DNA of 64,000 bases from Catonia carolina (GCA_035578175.1 JAQMRL010000001.1:51545553-51609552); one strand, 5' to 3'; shown: positions 21,641 to 32,905, counted from the first letter of the stretch. The notes: generated by a model not told the origin, from the sequence alone. Numbers and translations are program-made.

Positions 21641-24600
21641 TACATTACTAAGTAACAAAACAATAACTATTCGTAAGAAAACAATTACTATTATTACTCA
21701 GTAATGAACAGTTCAGTTCAGTTTTAATATTGAAGGAACTGTTTTCTAAAATTATTAATATAAGCTGAATGTGAGTCGGAACAGGCCATGACCTAATCCC
21801 TGTTTGAAAGAAGAAGAAGACTCAGTAATAAAATTAAATAAATTATAAATAAATATAAAATAAAAAAAACACAAAAACAACGTGCTGGTGCCTGTTTGCT
21901 TGGATAGGGTGGTTTTTAAATACATAAATCAATTATAAAATTTAAGCTTAAACCAACGTAACTAACAATAGATTACTGTTATTAAAAACAAAAAAAATTA
22001 CCTGTCCAGAAACACTTGCAACCAACCGAACGCAAAATTACTGTAACTTAGAACCGGTTCCATAACGACACTGTTTAGAACGATCGGATAACAAACGCTT
22101 TGGTTCACAAGTTCTTCTCTTGACTGCCGACTACAAAGATGCTAACTGTTTATATACCTGCAATCTAATAGTTAAACCTTTGGAACACTTGGTCTAGACC
22201 CTTGGAACACTTTCTCCATTTTAATGGAACATTACAGGAAGAATCAAAATAAAAAGTAACATTTCTACTGCATTCGATTTCCTGAAATTCCTTTTCAAAA
22301 CATCTCATTTGTTGTAGGTTATTATTCTTGTTCAACACATTCCACCCCATACAAGTTCACAGAATTTTCCACACAGTTTCTTAAAAATGAAGGGAACCTA
22401 TAAAAAAATAAACAATCTATTTTCAAATAAGCATCCTATAGGCTACATTAACCATTTTTAGACTAATCACGAACAATGTTACAATTTATATTGAAAGATC
22501 TACCAGTTATTTTAATTTTATGGGTAAGAATGTAGCTAATTATTCTTTTTACTTTGATCGCTATTGGGGGAAAAGGCTCTTTTGAGTACCGCCAAAATTT
22601 CCTGTTATTAAAGTTGGGAAGAATGTTAGTAGGGACATCTAGAGCTCATGCGTGATCATCAGCTGATCACCTATTTACTGGTTACATTACATTACATAAT
22701 TATATTAAGCTTATATTTCATAAATAAATGTCATCATAAAAGAACTTAAAGGAACGAAGCCATTACGATGGTGCTAATCATTAGCTTACTATAGCTAACC
22801 TCAGATGGATTGGAATCTCACAGGAGATGGTAACCCTACTGAAGTTACTAAAACAAATTTGATTAATATGGCTAATTGTCAAATACATATTTTAAGTACC
22901 AAAACGTTGCTTGCTAGTGACGTAAACGGGAGAGGTGCAATAATATAATAGGAGAAAAGGTAAAAGTAGAAAATCGAAAGCCCGAAACATTTTGGAGAAA
23001 ATGATGGATGGAAATAAAAGTCACTAAAATAACATACTAATTACGGTTCTGAACACAAATAAAAAAATAAGACAAATGGGTCAACGAATAGAAACAAAAA
23101 AATGAAAGCCTCTTCTCTGCCAAATTATTGACTAAATTTTACTAATTTTGACTTTTAGATTCGAAAAATGAGGTCGCTGAACAAAAATAAATGATAGGTG
23201 ATAGCAAATCTACACGTTCAGTGAGCTGCATTTTAAAAAAAGTTGACTGGAATCAGTCCAGTGAAAGCTGAGATAAAATACGGCATAAGACCCATTTCTT
23301 TTTAAATTCATAAATTTCAGTATATTTATAATAAATAAAAGTAAATTTACGAGCGTTTAACTACATACTTATATGTAATTTACTTATATTTAGCAAAAAT
23401 AAAATTACAGATATAAAAACAAAAATGCCGTATACATAACTTTTAAATTGATTTAAAACTAATAAATTGTAATTCAGATAATTATCTTCTTATTTTGATT
23501 TTCTTTGGTTGTTTTAAATACAATTCTCACTAACAATCTATAATCTGTTACACTGGGTACACTGAGAAATTAATTACTAATTCATAAAAATAAGTAGTTT
23601 TATTATTTAAGTCTTGAATAATTTATATATAATATAAGTTATATCAGTAATCAATAAAAAGAGGAAAGACATTATCTAAAAATTAATTACACAATAATGA
23701 AAGTTTATAAATATTTTTCAGATTTATCTAACTGTGCAGTAATCGATTTGGAATAAAAATTAGATAAAAAATATCAACACTATAATATTTAAACTAAAAT
23801 AAAAATAAAACTCAATATTAATAAATTATCTTAGTGCCGCGAGTTAATTGAGACTTCTGAGCGAAACGAAACAACGTTGTTTACAAATGGTTAATTGATG
23901 TCAGTTTTGTATGATAAATGTAGCAGTTAGACGTTTTTTATATTATAGTTGTTTTTTACAACCAGTCTGTATCAATCTTAACTTATTGCAAACCATTAGT
24001 TAAGAATTCCTTATGCAACGTCAGTGTAATAATTTATGTATTTAATAAAAGTAATGGCTGTAATAAACTAGAAGCTAATAACACTTTTTAGTGTGTCATA
24101 AAGGAGCAGAAAGTGTATTATTTATGAGCCCCAAAGGCGTTGTATCAGTGCTAGATGCGAGATAAATATTCATTAAGTACGGCAATTAAGTCGGTTGAGA
24201 GGGAAATACTGGCTTTTAATTTTGTTTTTACAGGGTAGCTCGCTGTTGCTGTTGCCGCACTCTTCGCGTAATTACGTCGGTCGGCGTTTGTCTCTCCCCG
24301 TTTTATAATTTACGCTTTGGGGCGTTTATTGCACAACTCAGTACGCTGCTTTGCTCATGCCCACTTGACGGCGGCTTTTTATTAATCAACCGTTCGTTCA
24401 AACATCACAAGTTTCTACCTGATCACTGTACAGTGATTCCTCTTACAAACTATCAAATAATGTCTTCCCTCATTTGGCATTGATTTTCTTATTTGACAAG
24501 AATAGAGGTAGTAACTAACATTATCCAATATTACATTTCACCATGTAGTTGTAAATAATTTAGGAAAAATGTTTAGCAAAAACCAAACAAAAAATGAAAA

Positions 24601-25102
24601 CGTGGTTTTATCGGTTAAAGAGGCTACTTGACGGCCATTCAAAACTTAGTAGGCCTATCTCAAACAAACTCATTGTATACGAGACTAACATTAGATTATT
24701 TAGTATATCTCATAGAACCGTGCAGCAGATATAAACAGACTACGGGTTAAAAATCAGTAAAAAGGATGCGTAATCATGTTTTACTCTTACTACCGCCATC
24801 GGTCAAAACATCAGGGGACAAAAGGGATGTTTTATAATAGGTTTTATAATGGCGAAATTGATAAATCAAAATATTGTGTAGTAGCCTATTACGATTTCCT
24901 CCTTATAGTCACTTGAGTCACGAGTTTGCCCTTGTTTGCAACGAGAGGTAAAGTGGGAAAGCATCAGTGCGCATGCGCGACTGTTTAAATTTCAGTACGA
25001 CAAACATTACAACTTATACTATACCCAGGGCATATACAGTATATCGCGGAACCTTTTGTAGCTTAACTGTTCGAATATAACTGTTTGTTACCGTAAATAC
25101 AA
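21641..25102. other. Non-coding; candidate island at 24180-24400
   Basis: Long AT-rich stretch with no supported gene. A short near-duplicate (CCTTGGAACACTT-like) lies at 22178-22212. The island 24180-24400 has markedly higher complexity and G+C, with a mix of pyrimidine tracts and TTTATTGC/TTTATTAATC cores. A palindromic TGCGCATGCGC lies at about 24968. Confidence 0.4.
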
Positions 25103-25965
25103 ATGTCGGTTTCTCGAAAACGTGGTCGAACTATTCACAGTGCTGAACCCAAAGTAATAAAATGTGAAGTTGAAGCTAAAAAAAAAATGCCTATCCGTGC
25201 CTCTTAACAAAAGCCGTGAGCAAGTGGCTAACTACTGTGATGTTTCTCTTTCCACAATTCGAAAAATAAAGAAGAAAATTAAGGACATAAAGAAGCTATT
25301 CTTGTTTTGTTGACACCTGGTAAAAAATAAGAAAACGGTTAGGTAGATACGAGAGAGACTGATAATGAAAACGCTGATGACAGCAATAGTAAAGAAGGCG
25401 ATTCATTCGTAATTACAGTAAATCAAACATTTCTAGTCATTTAATTAAGCTATAGGCAATACTACAGGTCATATTTATTTCTTATAAGGTTTATGAAGAA
25501 AAAATTTTCTCGGAATAAACCACAGCTTACAAAATGTATCTAGAAACTGCACGGTAGTGAAATGTACGAGTAGTGTCTCACTATTGAGGTTGGCAGCCCT
25601 GCAAATATTTAACTTTCCTTCCTCACAGCCCGTACATGCGAAAAGACAATCTCATGACTTCAGTATCTATACCACTGTAACTTTAATCCCATAGAATTGA
25701 TATGCGCAATAGTCAAAGGCTACGTTGGGACTAACAACAAAACATTCAAGTTTAGTGACGTGAAAAAATTGTTAATAGAAGGTGTCAATAGAATAGATAA
25801 AGGAACCTGAAAAATTGTGTTAAACACGTAATCGAAGAAGAAAAAAAGCGTGGCAAGTGAACAATTTGTGTGAAAATCTTATTGAAAACATCGTGATAAA
25901 TGTCGGAAACGATGAAGATGATTCAACAGAAAACAGCTTATCGGGTATCGAGGAAGTGCATTAAG
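25103..25965 (+). pseudogene. DDE transposase relic (IS630/Tc1-mariner superfamily type)
   Basis: An ATG at 25103 opens MSVSRKRGRTIHSAEPKVIK. A frameshift at the ten-A run near 25180 is followed by PLNKSREQVANYCDVSLSTI and RKIKKKIKD. That is the N-terminal DNA-binding region, with a helix-turn-helix, of a DDE_3-type transposase family common in insects. The far end of the protein reappears at about 25685-25965 as NFNPIELICAIVKGYVG, then NNKTFKFSDVKKLLIEGV, a stop, and KNCVKHVIEEEKKRG. This matches the NPIELIWAQVKG....NK.F.L.DVK.L....I ending that carries the last catalytic acidic residue. The middle, with the first two catalytic aspartates, is missing or unrecognisable. Several stops remain. 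I could not define terminal repeats. Confidence 0.75.
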
Positions 25966-26868
25966 ATGGGGAATTCAAATTTGGTATGCTACTTGCTAAA
26001 AATATAGTCCGACAAAAATTCAGTTAATAAAAATATTTTTTCAAAATTTTATTTTTAAGTGAAATAGTAGGCCTACATCATTATAATAATATTAGTTATT
26101 ATTTATTTCGTTATTTCATTAAGCTTACTTATATGACAAGCAAAGAACATTTTTTGTAACTCGAATAGATCGCGCTAAGTTAAATCTCAATTTTAATACA
26201 TTCATGTTTTGACTTTCTGCATGGTTCCATGGTATATAGTATAGTATGAACTGGAGTCCAGATTTTGAGATCAGCAAACTTGTCCCGTATTAAGCAAATT
26301 TAGACTCTTCAAAAAAAAATACTCCTACAATTATACCAGTGCTCGTTTTATGTTACGATAAGTAACCCTTCGTAAGGAATTAAAACTTTCATACGTTTCT
26401 GATTTGGTTAAAACATTCTATACGAATTTGCATAAAAAAATTTATACTCACACAAATGCACTTAGTCAGACAATGTGTAAACTTCACATACCAGGTAACC
26501 CTGTGAGGAGATTTTAACGCCAATAACCATGAGACCTAGTAGAAAACCAGTGAGGAAGCTGAGGAAATGACTGCTACCGTCTTCAAGTGAAACCACGTGT
26601 TTATCCTAAACTGGTATAGTCATATTTTTATTTGTTGTTACAAAAATAACAGATTGTGAATTTTCATATAAATAAGTTAGAAAAAGAAAAATATAAAATT
26701 AGCAAACATTTACTTACTAACTAATCTATAATTATTTACGTTGAATCTGTAAAGGAATTGTTAGATATTCTAAGAACATAGGCCAGTATTATACTATAGC
26801 AAGGGAAAATATAAAAAGGCTTCGGTGTGCGCATGCGTGTGTTTCTTTACATGCATTTATAACTTATA
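25966..26868. other. Non-coding
   Basis: AT-rich. A possible endonuclease-like scrap (CGDFNA reading at about 26510) is too short to call. A second TGCGCATGCG lies at about 26826, just before the TIR element. Confidence 0.4.
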
Positions 26869-27610
26869 CCCTAACGAACTAAAGACTGCAGATGAGATCT
26901 AGCCAATAACAGCCAAGGTCGGGTGTGAGGTGTCTCTTCGCTAAGTCACATTCTGTTTGTTACACCGAGAACTCCAGCTGACTTTTTGTTAGGCTGTCAT
27001 CCACAGCGGGACCTCAACGTGGCAACGCAGGATGCGATTAACGACAGTCAATTGACTCTGTGCTGGATCTTTTTTTTGCGCCCTGGAGACTCCAGGAGGA
27101 GTATAGGACATGTCGTCAGATATAACACCTGAAATACATATAAGAATCACACAATGTATCACTACTATCAAGAAAGAAATTCTTGTATGCTATAAAAAGT
27201 TTCACTGATCAAGTAATTTTTCAGATTTTTTTTAAAGGAATTCAAATCCTCACAACACTTTAAAGATTTGGGTAATTTATTCATGAATTTTCTCCCTCCA
27301 TAAGTAGGTTTTTGTTCAAACAATTTAGTGGAGTGATTAGCCACATAATAATCATTCCTGTTTCTCGTGTTATGATTGTGAACATTGAAATTCTGCATAA
27401 AATTATTTTGCCTAACATACATAATCACCTCAAAAATGTAGAGGGAGGGAACTGTAAGCAATTTAAGCTCCTTAAATAGTGGCCTGCATGACGTTAGCTG
27501 GTTAGCTCCCACCATACACCTAATTGCTTTCTTTTGAATTATCTAGCCATCTAACCATCTAGGTTACTATGCTCCCTCCGCCTTTATCTGCAGTCTCTAG
27601 TTCATTAAGG
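26869..27610. mobile_element. TIR element copy 1, interrupted by a LINE
   Basis: The left end CCCTAACGAACTAAAGACTG and the inverted right end CCTTAATGAACTAGAGACTG continue alike into CAGATRA, giving terminal inverted repeats of about 28 bp. TATA flanks both ends (26865-26868 and 27611-27614). The interior 26890-27069 matches, in inverted orientation, the copy at 48024-48267, with shared landmarks such as CTAGCCAATA-type ends, CACAGCGGGACC and CAGCTGACTTTTTGTTAGGC. Compared with that 244-bp copy, this one carries an extra 470 bp, which is a LINE insertion (27070-27541). No transposase is encoded. Confidence 0.8.
27070..27541 (-). mobile_element. 5'-truncated LINE inserted in TIR element copy 1
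   Basis: The minus strand carries an open 115-codon stretch (27168-27515). It reads TSCRPLFKELKLLTVPSLYI, then NFNVHNHNTRNRNDY, then KPTYGGRKFMNKLPKSLK, then FYSIQEFLS. This is the standard C-terminus of a LINE family (SCR..FK...ILTVPSLYI.E, HNTR...DY, K.SY.G.K.FN.LP, FY...EFL). Eight A residues on the minus strand (T at 27070-27077) form the tail. The insertion lies inside the TIR element, and an ATCT at each edge may be its target duplication. The stop codon ends a normal-looking C-terminus, so the copy is truncated at its 5' end only. Confidence 0.75.
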
Positions 27611-27823
27611 TATAGTCTCCATAGTATAACACAAGAGCTTTTATAAAACTTGTCTACTTATACAACTGCCTGCCTTTTCGCTTATACCTTTTTATAGCAA
27701 AGAAGTTGTAGCATGACATTGACCTATATTTTGGTATTAGTGGTCACGGTCATTGATCAGTTTAGCCACTACATTTATTATAACATATAAAACTATTAAC
27801 AAGGAATACTTGGTATATATTTA
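27611..27823. other. Short non-coding spacer
   Basis: AT-rich sequence between the TIR element and the gypsy LTR. No feature seen. Confidence 0.5.
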
Positions 27824-28086
27824 TGTGGGATTTGAATGGATGAAAATAAAACTCGTCACACGTCAATTTAACAAATTATTATTTAAACATGAAAATGAAC
27901 ATTATTACATCAGAATAAAAAGAATACAACATAAGAAAACAGTCTCTCGTCACTCGACACTTTCTTTTTACACACACACACTGGTTTCTTCTTCTGGCGT
28001 CGACCGTTATCCAGCTGTTGCGAGCTCACGTGCCATCTGAATCTCACCGGCGGGAAAACCAGCAAATTCGGTTTCCGATTCCTACA
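27824..28086 (-). repeat. 3' LTR of the gypsy element
   Basis: 263 bp. On the minus strand it starts TGTAGGAATCGG and ends AAATCCCACA. The gag-pol stop codon TAG is formed by the third to fifth bases of this LTR, so the coding frame runs into the LTR. Confidence 0.95.
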
Positions 28087-31000
28087 CTCGGCCGTCCTGA
28101 AGTTCATCCGACTCGGATGAGGAATACCCGTGCAGCCAGGGCTTCATGTACTCAGCACAAGTACTTGTCAGCCGTGGTCCATCTTGGTCTTCGCCTTCCT
28201 TGTAGACATCGTAGGTGTTATTCAGCTTGGCCTTCATCACTCGGTATGGTCCTAAGTACTTTGTCTTCAACTTAAGGTTCGGTCCCAGCTGGGTGCGTTT
28301 GATGGCAACCAGATCACCGACCTTATACTTTGCAGCTTCCTTTCGTCGTCGATTGAAGTTGCTCCGATTTTCAGCTTGCACCTTCTGGATCTGCAACTTG
28401 GCATCTTCTCTCATCTGGTCACGTTTCTCGTCGAATGAGGTAACCAACTCTTCTTCGATGAGTTCGACGATGTGAAGATCGTCCTTGTTGCGCATCTTGG
28501 TTCCCATCAACAATTCAAACGGTGATCTTCCGATGCTCCTCTGGAACGCGGAGTTGATCGCTCGTTGCACGGCAGGTACCACCTTGTACCACTTCGTCGG
28601 GTCGTCGATGCTCAGCTTGGAGATGATCGTTCCAACAGTTGCGTTGACTCTTTCAACTTGACCATTTGCTCTGGGTAGTCCTGTCGTCACCGCGATGTGT
28701 TTGATGCCTTCTGCTTCACAGTAGTCCTCAAACTCTCGGGAAGTGAACGATGTCCCCTTGTCGGTGATCACTTGCACCGGGTTTCCAAAGTTCGTCTTTT
28801 GCAATTCCATCTTTCCAATCGTCTCAGCTGTTTTCGTCGTTTTCACTGGATATAACCAAACAAACTTCGTGAAGGCGTCAACTACACAAAGGATGTGGTT
28901 ATACCCCTTGTTGGTAGATGCGAGTGGTCCAATGTGATCCATGTGGTAGGTGTGCAACGGTTCACTCTCCTTGAACAGAGGGTGAAGAAGGCCTTCCTTC
29001 TTGCCCACCTTCCTGTTTACCACCAGACATTTCACACAGTTGGCGATCACTCGTTTCACCTTGTTGGCCAGGTCAGGAATGTAGTATTCCTGCTTCACGT
29101 CTTCTTCCGTCCTCTTGACAGCATAGTGTCCTCTCTCGTGTGCCGCTCGGATGATCTCCTGGTGCATCGCTCGTGGAACCACCAAGACCTCCTGACCGTC
29201 GACAAATTTGAACAGAAGTCCATCTCTCACTATGAAGTCCTCGTATGGTTTCTCTTCCAAGATCTTTTTAATCGCTACCAGTCCGTCATCTTTTTCCTGT
29301 GCGATCTTGATCCTCGATGTTAGACCATCAGGGAAGCCAAACATCACTGCTAAACATCTGCTTAGAGCGTCGACGTGTTTCATTCTGCTACCAGCTCGGT
29401 GTTGGATGGTATAGTCAAACTCTTCCAAGCTCATCGCCCATCTGGCCACACGCGCTGCTAGGTCTGTCTTCTGCATCGTCTTTTGGAACGCCTCACAGTC
29501 AGTTACGATCTTGAATGCCAGTCCAAGCAAGTACACTCTGTACTTCTTCAGTGCTTTTACTACAGCCAAGATCTCCAGCCCGTAACTGCTGTATTTTTCT
29601 TCCTGAACGGTCGTCTTTTTGCTCATATATGAGACCGGATGTAGCTTCTCGTCGTCTGGACACTTCTGCAACAACACTGCTCCATATCCATACTTGCTGG
29701 CGTCGGTGTGAAGCTCCGTCTCAAATTTCGGGTTGTAAATTCTCAAAACTGGTTCTGAAGAAAGGATATCCTTGAGCTCGTTAAATGCACGTGTTAAATT
29801 TGACGATTGCTCATCGTCAAATTTGAACTCAGGCTTTCCTCTCAACAGGTCACTCAGCGGTTTAGCCACGACAGAGAAGTTTGGAATGAACTTCCTGAAG
29901 TAGCTTGCCAGTCCCAAAAAGCTCTGCACCGCTGCAATCGTCTTCGGCTCTGAAAAGTCACGAACGGCTAGAACCTTCTCTTCAGATGGTTGGATCTGTC
30001 CACCTTGGATAGTGTATCCCAGGAACTGTACCTTCGCCTTCAGGAATTGGCACTTCGCAAAGTTGATTTCTAACCCGTACTCTGCAGCTATCCCCAAGAC
30101 ACGTCCCAATCGTTGAATCGCTTCAACAAAGTTCTTCGCTGGGATGATTAGGTCGTCGATATAGATCAACACCAGGTTCTCCCTGATCAACACCCAGAAC
30201 ACGGCGTTGATATAACGTTGGAACACTGCAGGTGAATTGGTAAATCCGAAAGGTACTCGTTTGAACTGGTACTGTCCCGTGTGCGTCACAAAAGCCAGGT
30301 ATCGTCGGCTGTCCTCTTCAACTTCTACGTGAAAGAATCCATCCTTGAGGTCCAATGTACAAAATACAGCTGCATCCTGTAGTTTGTCCAAGACATCCTC
30401 GATCAGCGGCATGGGATAGCGATCCTTGACCACTATTCGATTTACTCTTCGATAGTCCACGCAAACTCGATGTGCACCGTTCTTCTTTTTGACCACTACC
30501 ACCTGACTCGAATACTCCGACGAACTTGGTTCGATGACATCCTTCTCTAGCCACTCCTCGACTTGATCATCAACGACCTTCTTCTCCTTTGGTGATAGTC
30601 GTCTAGGTTTGCAAAACGTTGGTTGCTCTTCCTTCACTGCGATCCTCATCTTCACGTCAGTTGACTTCGTTTTTGCTGGAACATAACCTTCCACTAGGTC
30701 TTCTATCTGCTTCTTCGTCTCTTTGTCAACACAATTCTCGATGTCCAACTCTGGTTCATTGGTTACCTGGATGCACATGATCGATACTTCCTGTTTCCTG
30801 ATGGTTACTCCCTTCTTGCTCAAGATGACCTCACCCTGGTCCAGAAGATCGTTACCTATCACCATGTCTATCTTCATAGCATCTCCAGACACTACATAGA
30901 CGTTCGTCACAAACTCATCCTCATCGACCTCAATGACTGTTTGGAAATAACCTTGAGGAGACACCTTGCTTCCTCCGAACCCTGACAGAACAACACTCGT

Positions 31001-32275
31001 CTCTCGCAATCCTGGAGCTTCCATCGTCTCGTATATATTCTGTCTCAAAAGGTTGTAGTGACTTCCACAGTCAATAAGGGCGTTGATTTCCTGATCGCAC
31101 AGCTTGACTTCCTTGAATTTCAGGTTGCTATTCGAAGTCGCCAGGTTGTGCATGTTTGAACCATCCCTTGCAGTACCTCTTCTGTCTCGCTTCCTCTCTT
31201 TTGTGCACTCACTGGAGATGTGCCCAAAGTCGTTACAGTTGAAGCATCTTCTACCCTTGTCCTTGTGCATACAGTTCCTCGAATTATGTCCAGCATCACC
31301 ACAATTATAGCACTTCTTTTCTCCTTCGCCGCTTCTGTCCTTCTTCCTTGCACCGTCGTTGCGTCTTCCATCCTTCTCGTTGTTGTGCTTGGAACCTCCT
31401 TGCGAATTGCCGTTGTTAGAGTTCTTGGAGCTCTTCTTTGGCATCGACTTCACTGCCAACTCGTAGCTCTTCATCTTGTCCTTGAACTCCCTAGAACTCG
31501 TCGCCCCGTACAAAAGAAGTTTTGCTTCTGTCTCGTCGTCGATACCATCAATCACATATTGAAACACTGAAACTAATTCAATGTCACCACGGCTGGCTAT
31601 CTCCTTCATCACTAGGAAATATTCCTGGAGGGATTCGTCCTGCTTCTTCCGTCGTTGAGTTAGCAGCTTATGAATTTCCACACTGCTCGTCGCTGTATCG
31701 AACTCGTCCCTCAGTGCTTTCTTCAAAGCTGACCAAGACGTCAATCCTCGCTCACCTTGAACAAAAAGCTTAGCCAAACCTTCAAGTGATTTTTTTGCAA
31801 ACACAAACTTTTGCAGCTCACTCCATCCCATCAAGACTGCTGTTTCTTCGAAATCAGTGATCCACTTCTTCACCGGATATCCGTCCTTGCCATTGAATGT
31901 TTTCAAAGCGCCCTCCATGTCACGAAACGTCAACGAAAATTTATGCTGCTCTTCATACCTCCTATTTTGTAACTCCATCGCAGCCAAATTTCGCCTTATT
32001 TCCTCCGACACATCTTTGTCCTGCTCCTCATCAGAACTGTTGCCTTTCTTCTCGTCCTTTTTTATCTTCACTTTCTTTTTATCGTCCTCATCATCCTCCT
32101 CTTCTTCGTCGTCTTCTTCTTCCTGTTTGATATCGTCGTTTATTTTTGCTTGAAGTGCGTCCAAATTTGTCAGGTAATAACAAATGTCATCAATCATCTC
32201 CCCTTTAGTGCCAGCGTCAACACACAAAATTCCTATCACAACACACAACTCCGACACCGAAAACGTCTCCTCCAT
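28082..32275 (-). CDS. gag-pol: Gag-Pol polyprotein of the Ty3/gypsy element, 1397 aa
   Basis: One uninterrupted frame encodes structural protein and enzymes. After an acidic Glu/Asp-rich stretch (residues about 51-90) comes a retrotransposon Gag region (about 115-270), then two CCHC zinc knuckles (C322-C325-H330-C335 and C344-C347-H352-C357). The protease has ALIDCG (Asp402) where DTG/DSG is usual. Reverse transcriptase runs about 560-740 with LDLKDGFFHV and YIDD at 705-708. RNase H starts at about 855 (HTDASKYGYGAVLL). The integrase has an HHCC finger (H1046, H1050, C1080, C1083), and D1113, D1172 and E1208, with exactly 35 residues between the last two. A GPY/F-like block (YLGPYRV) lies near 1355. 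No chromodomain. The ATG at 32275 was chosen as the first in frame; the frame stays open for about 57 codons upstream. A separate 76-codon frame starting at 32466 overlaps it. Gag and Pol are fused without a frameshift, which requires another way of making excess Gag. Confidence 0.95.
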   Translation of the reverse strand: MEETFSVSELCVVIGILCVDAGTKGEMIDDICYYLTNLDALQAKINDDIKQEEEDDEEEEDDEDDKKKVKIKKDEKKGNSSDEEQDKDVSEEIRRNLAAMELQNRRYEEQHKFSLTFRDMEGALKTFNGKDGYPVKKWITDFEETAVLMGWSELQKFVFAKKSLEGLAKLFVQGERGLTSWSALKKALRDEFDTATSSVEIHKLLTQRRKKQDESLQEYFLVMKEIASRGDIELVSVFQYVIDGIDDETEAKLLLYGATSSREFKDKMKSYELAVKSMPKKSSKNSNNGNSQGGSKHNNEKDGRRNDGARKKDRSGEGEKKCYNCGDAGHNSRNCMHKDKGRRCFNCNDFGHISSECTKERKRDRRGTARDGSNMHNLATSNSNLKFKEVKLCDQEINALIDCGSHYNLLRQNIYETMEAPGLRETSVVLSGFGGSKVSPQGYFQTVIEVDEDEFVTNVYVVSGDAMKIDMVIGNDLLDQGEVILSKKGVTIRKQEVSIMCIQVTNEPELDIENCVDKETKKQIEDLVEGYVPAKTKSTDVKMRIAVKEEQPTFCKPRRLSPKEKKVVDDQVEEWLEKDVIEPSSSEYSSQVVVVKKKNGAHRVCVDYRRVNRIVVKDRYPMPLIEDVLDKLQDAAVFCTLDLKDGFFHVEVEEDSRRYLAFVTHTGQYQFKRVPFGFTNSPAVFQRYINAVFWVLIRENLVLIYIDDLIIPAKNFVEAIQRLGRVLGIAAEYGLEINFAKCQFLKAKVQFLGYTIQGGQIQPSEEKVLAVRDFSEPKTIAAVQSFLGLASYFRKFIPNFSVVAKPLSDLLRGKPEFKFDDEQSSNLTRAFNELKDILSSEPVLRIYNPKFETELHTDASKYGYGAVLLQKCPDDEKLHPVSYMSKKTTVQEEKYSSYGLEILAVVKALKKYRVYLLGLAFKIVTDCEAFQKTMQKTDLAARVARWAMSLEEFDYTIQHRAGSRMKHVDALSRCLAVMFGFPDGLTSRIKIAQEKDDGLVAIKKILEEKPYEDFIVRDGLLFKFVDGQEVLVVPRAMHQEIIRAAHERGHYAVKRTEEDVKQEYYIPDLANKVKRVIANCVKCLVVNRKVGKKEGLLHPLFKESEPLHTYHMDHIGPLASTNKGYNHILCVVDAFTKFVWLYPVKTTKTAETIGKMELQKTNFGNPVQVITDKGTSFTSREFEDYCEAEGIKHIAVTTGLPRANGQVERVNATVGTIISKLSIDDPTKWYKVVPAVQRAINSAFQRSIGRSPFELLMGTKMRNKDDLHIVELIEEELVTSFDEKRDQMREDAKLQIQKVQAENRSNFNRRRKEAAKYKVGDLVAIKRTQLGPNLKLKTKYLGPYRVMKAKLNNTYDVYKEGEDQDGPRLTSTCAEYMKPWLHGYSSSESDELQDGRV

Positions 32276-32905
32276 AAATTTCTTTTGCTGTTCTTCCTCA
32301 ATCGAACCTGCTGTAAACTCGAATCCTGTAAACTCCCGCAGTCGTTTTCTATTTTTCCTGTCAGTTGGAATTGTCCCAAAATAAGGTGATGTAAAACCTT
32401 GATTGCTTTCGTTGGTGAGTTGTTTATGTTGTTCAAAATTGAGGTTATGTCACCTAGTGTCGCCATCTCGTCGTTTTATTCAAAAGTCGGTAAAGTAGTT
32501 TCCAGTTTTATCGACCGTCGGTAACTGTGTAATCTTCTTTTCGTCGCACCGGTTTATAGGTTAGGTTGTCGATACCTTTTCGTCGTTTCCTTTATTTTTC
32601 TGATGAGCCTTCGTCCTTTTCTCACTACATCCAAAATCCCTCGTCGTCGTCACAATTTATACCTCTCGTCGTCACTTGTGCCACCAAAAAATGCTGCAGC
32701 CAAAATGCCCAAAATCCAAAAAGCACGTTTTGTTAATCAAATGAATCCTCGTCTTAGATCCAAACGTCGTCGATTCACAAAACTGCACGTCGTTTCGTCG
32801 TCAGCGTCGTAAGCAACAGCAAAGAAGATGGTTCGTTGTAAGCGTCGTAAAAAGGGCGTCCTAAATTGCGTCGTGTGTTTCGTGTCGAAACTCGTTACTC
32901 AGTTC
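32276..32905 (-). other. Leader of the gypsy element
   Basis: About 630 bp lie between the primer site and the gag-pol ATG. An ATG at 32466 opens MATLGDITSILNNINN..., 76 codons in another frame overlapping the start of gag-pol by about 40 bp. Whether it is a true upstream ORF, or the real N-terminus joined by frameshifting, cannot be decided here. The rest is rich in CGTCGT runs. Confidence 0.5.

Noticed and set aside
28018..32389. Many plus-strand ORFs across the gypsy element
   Set aside because: Antisense shadows of the gag-pol frame.
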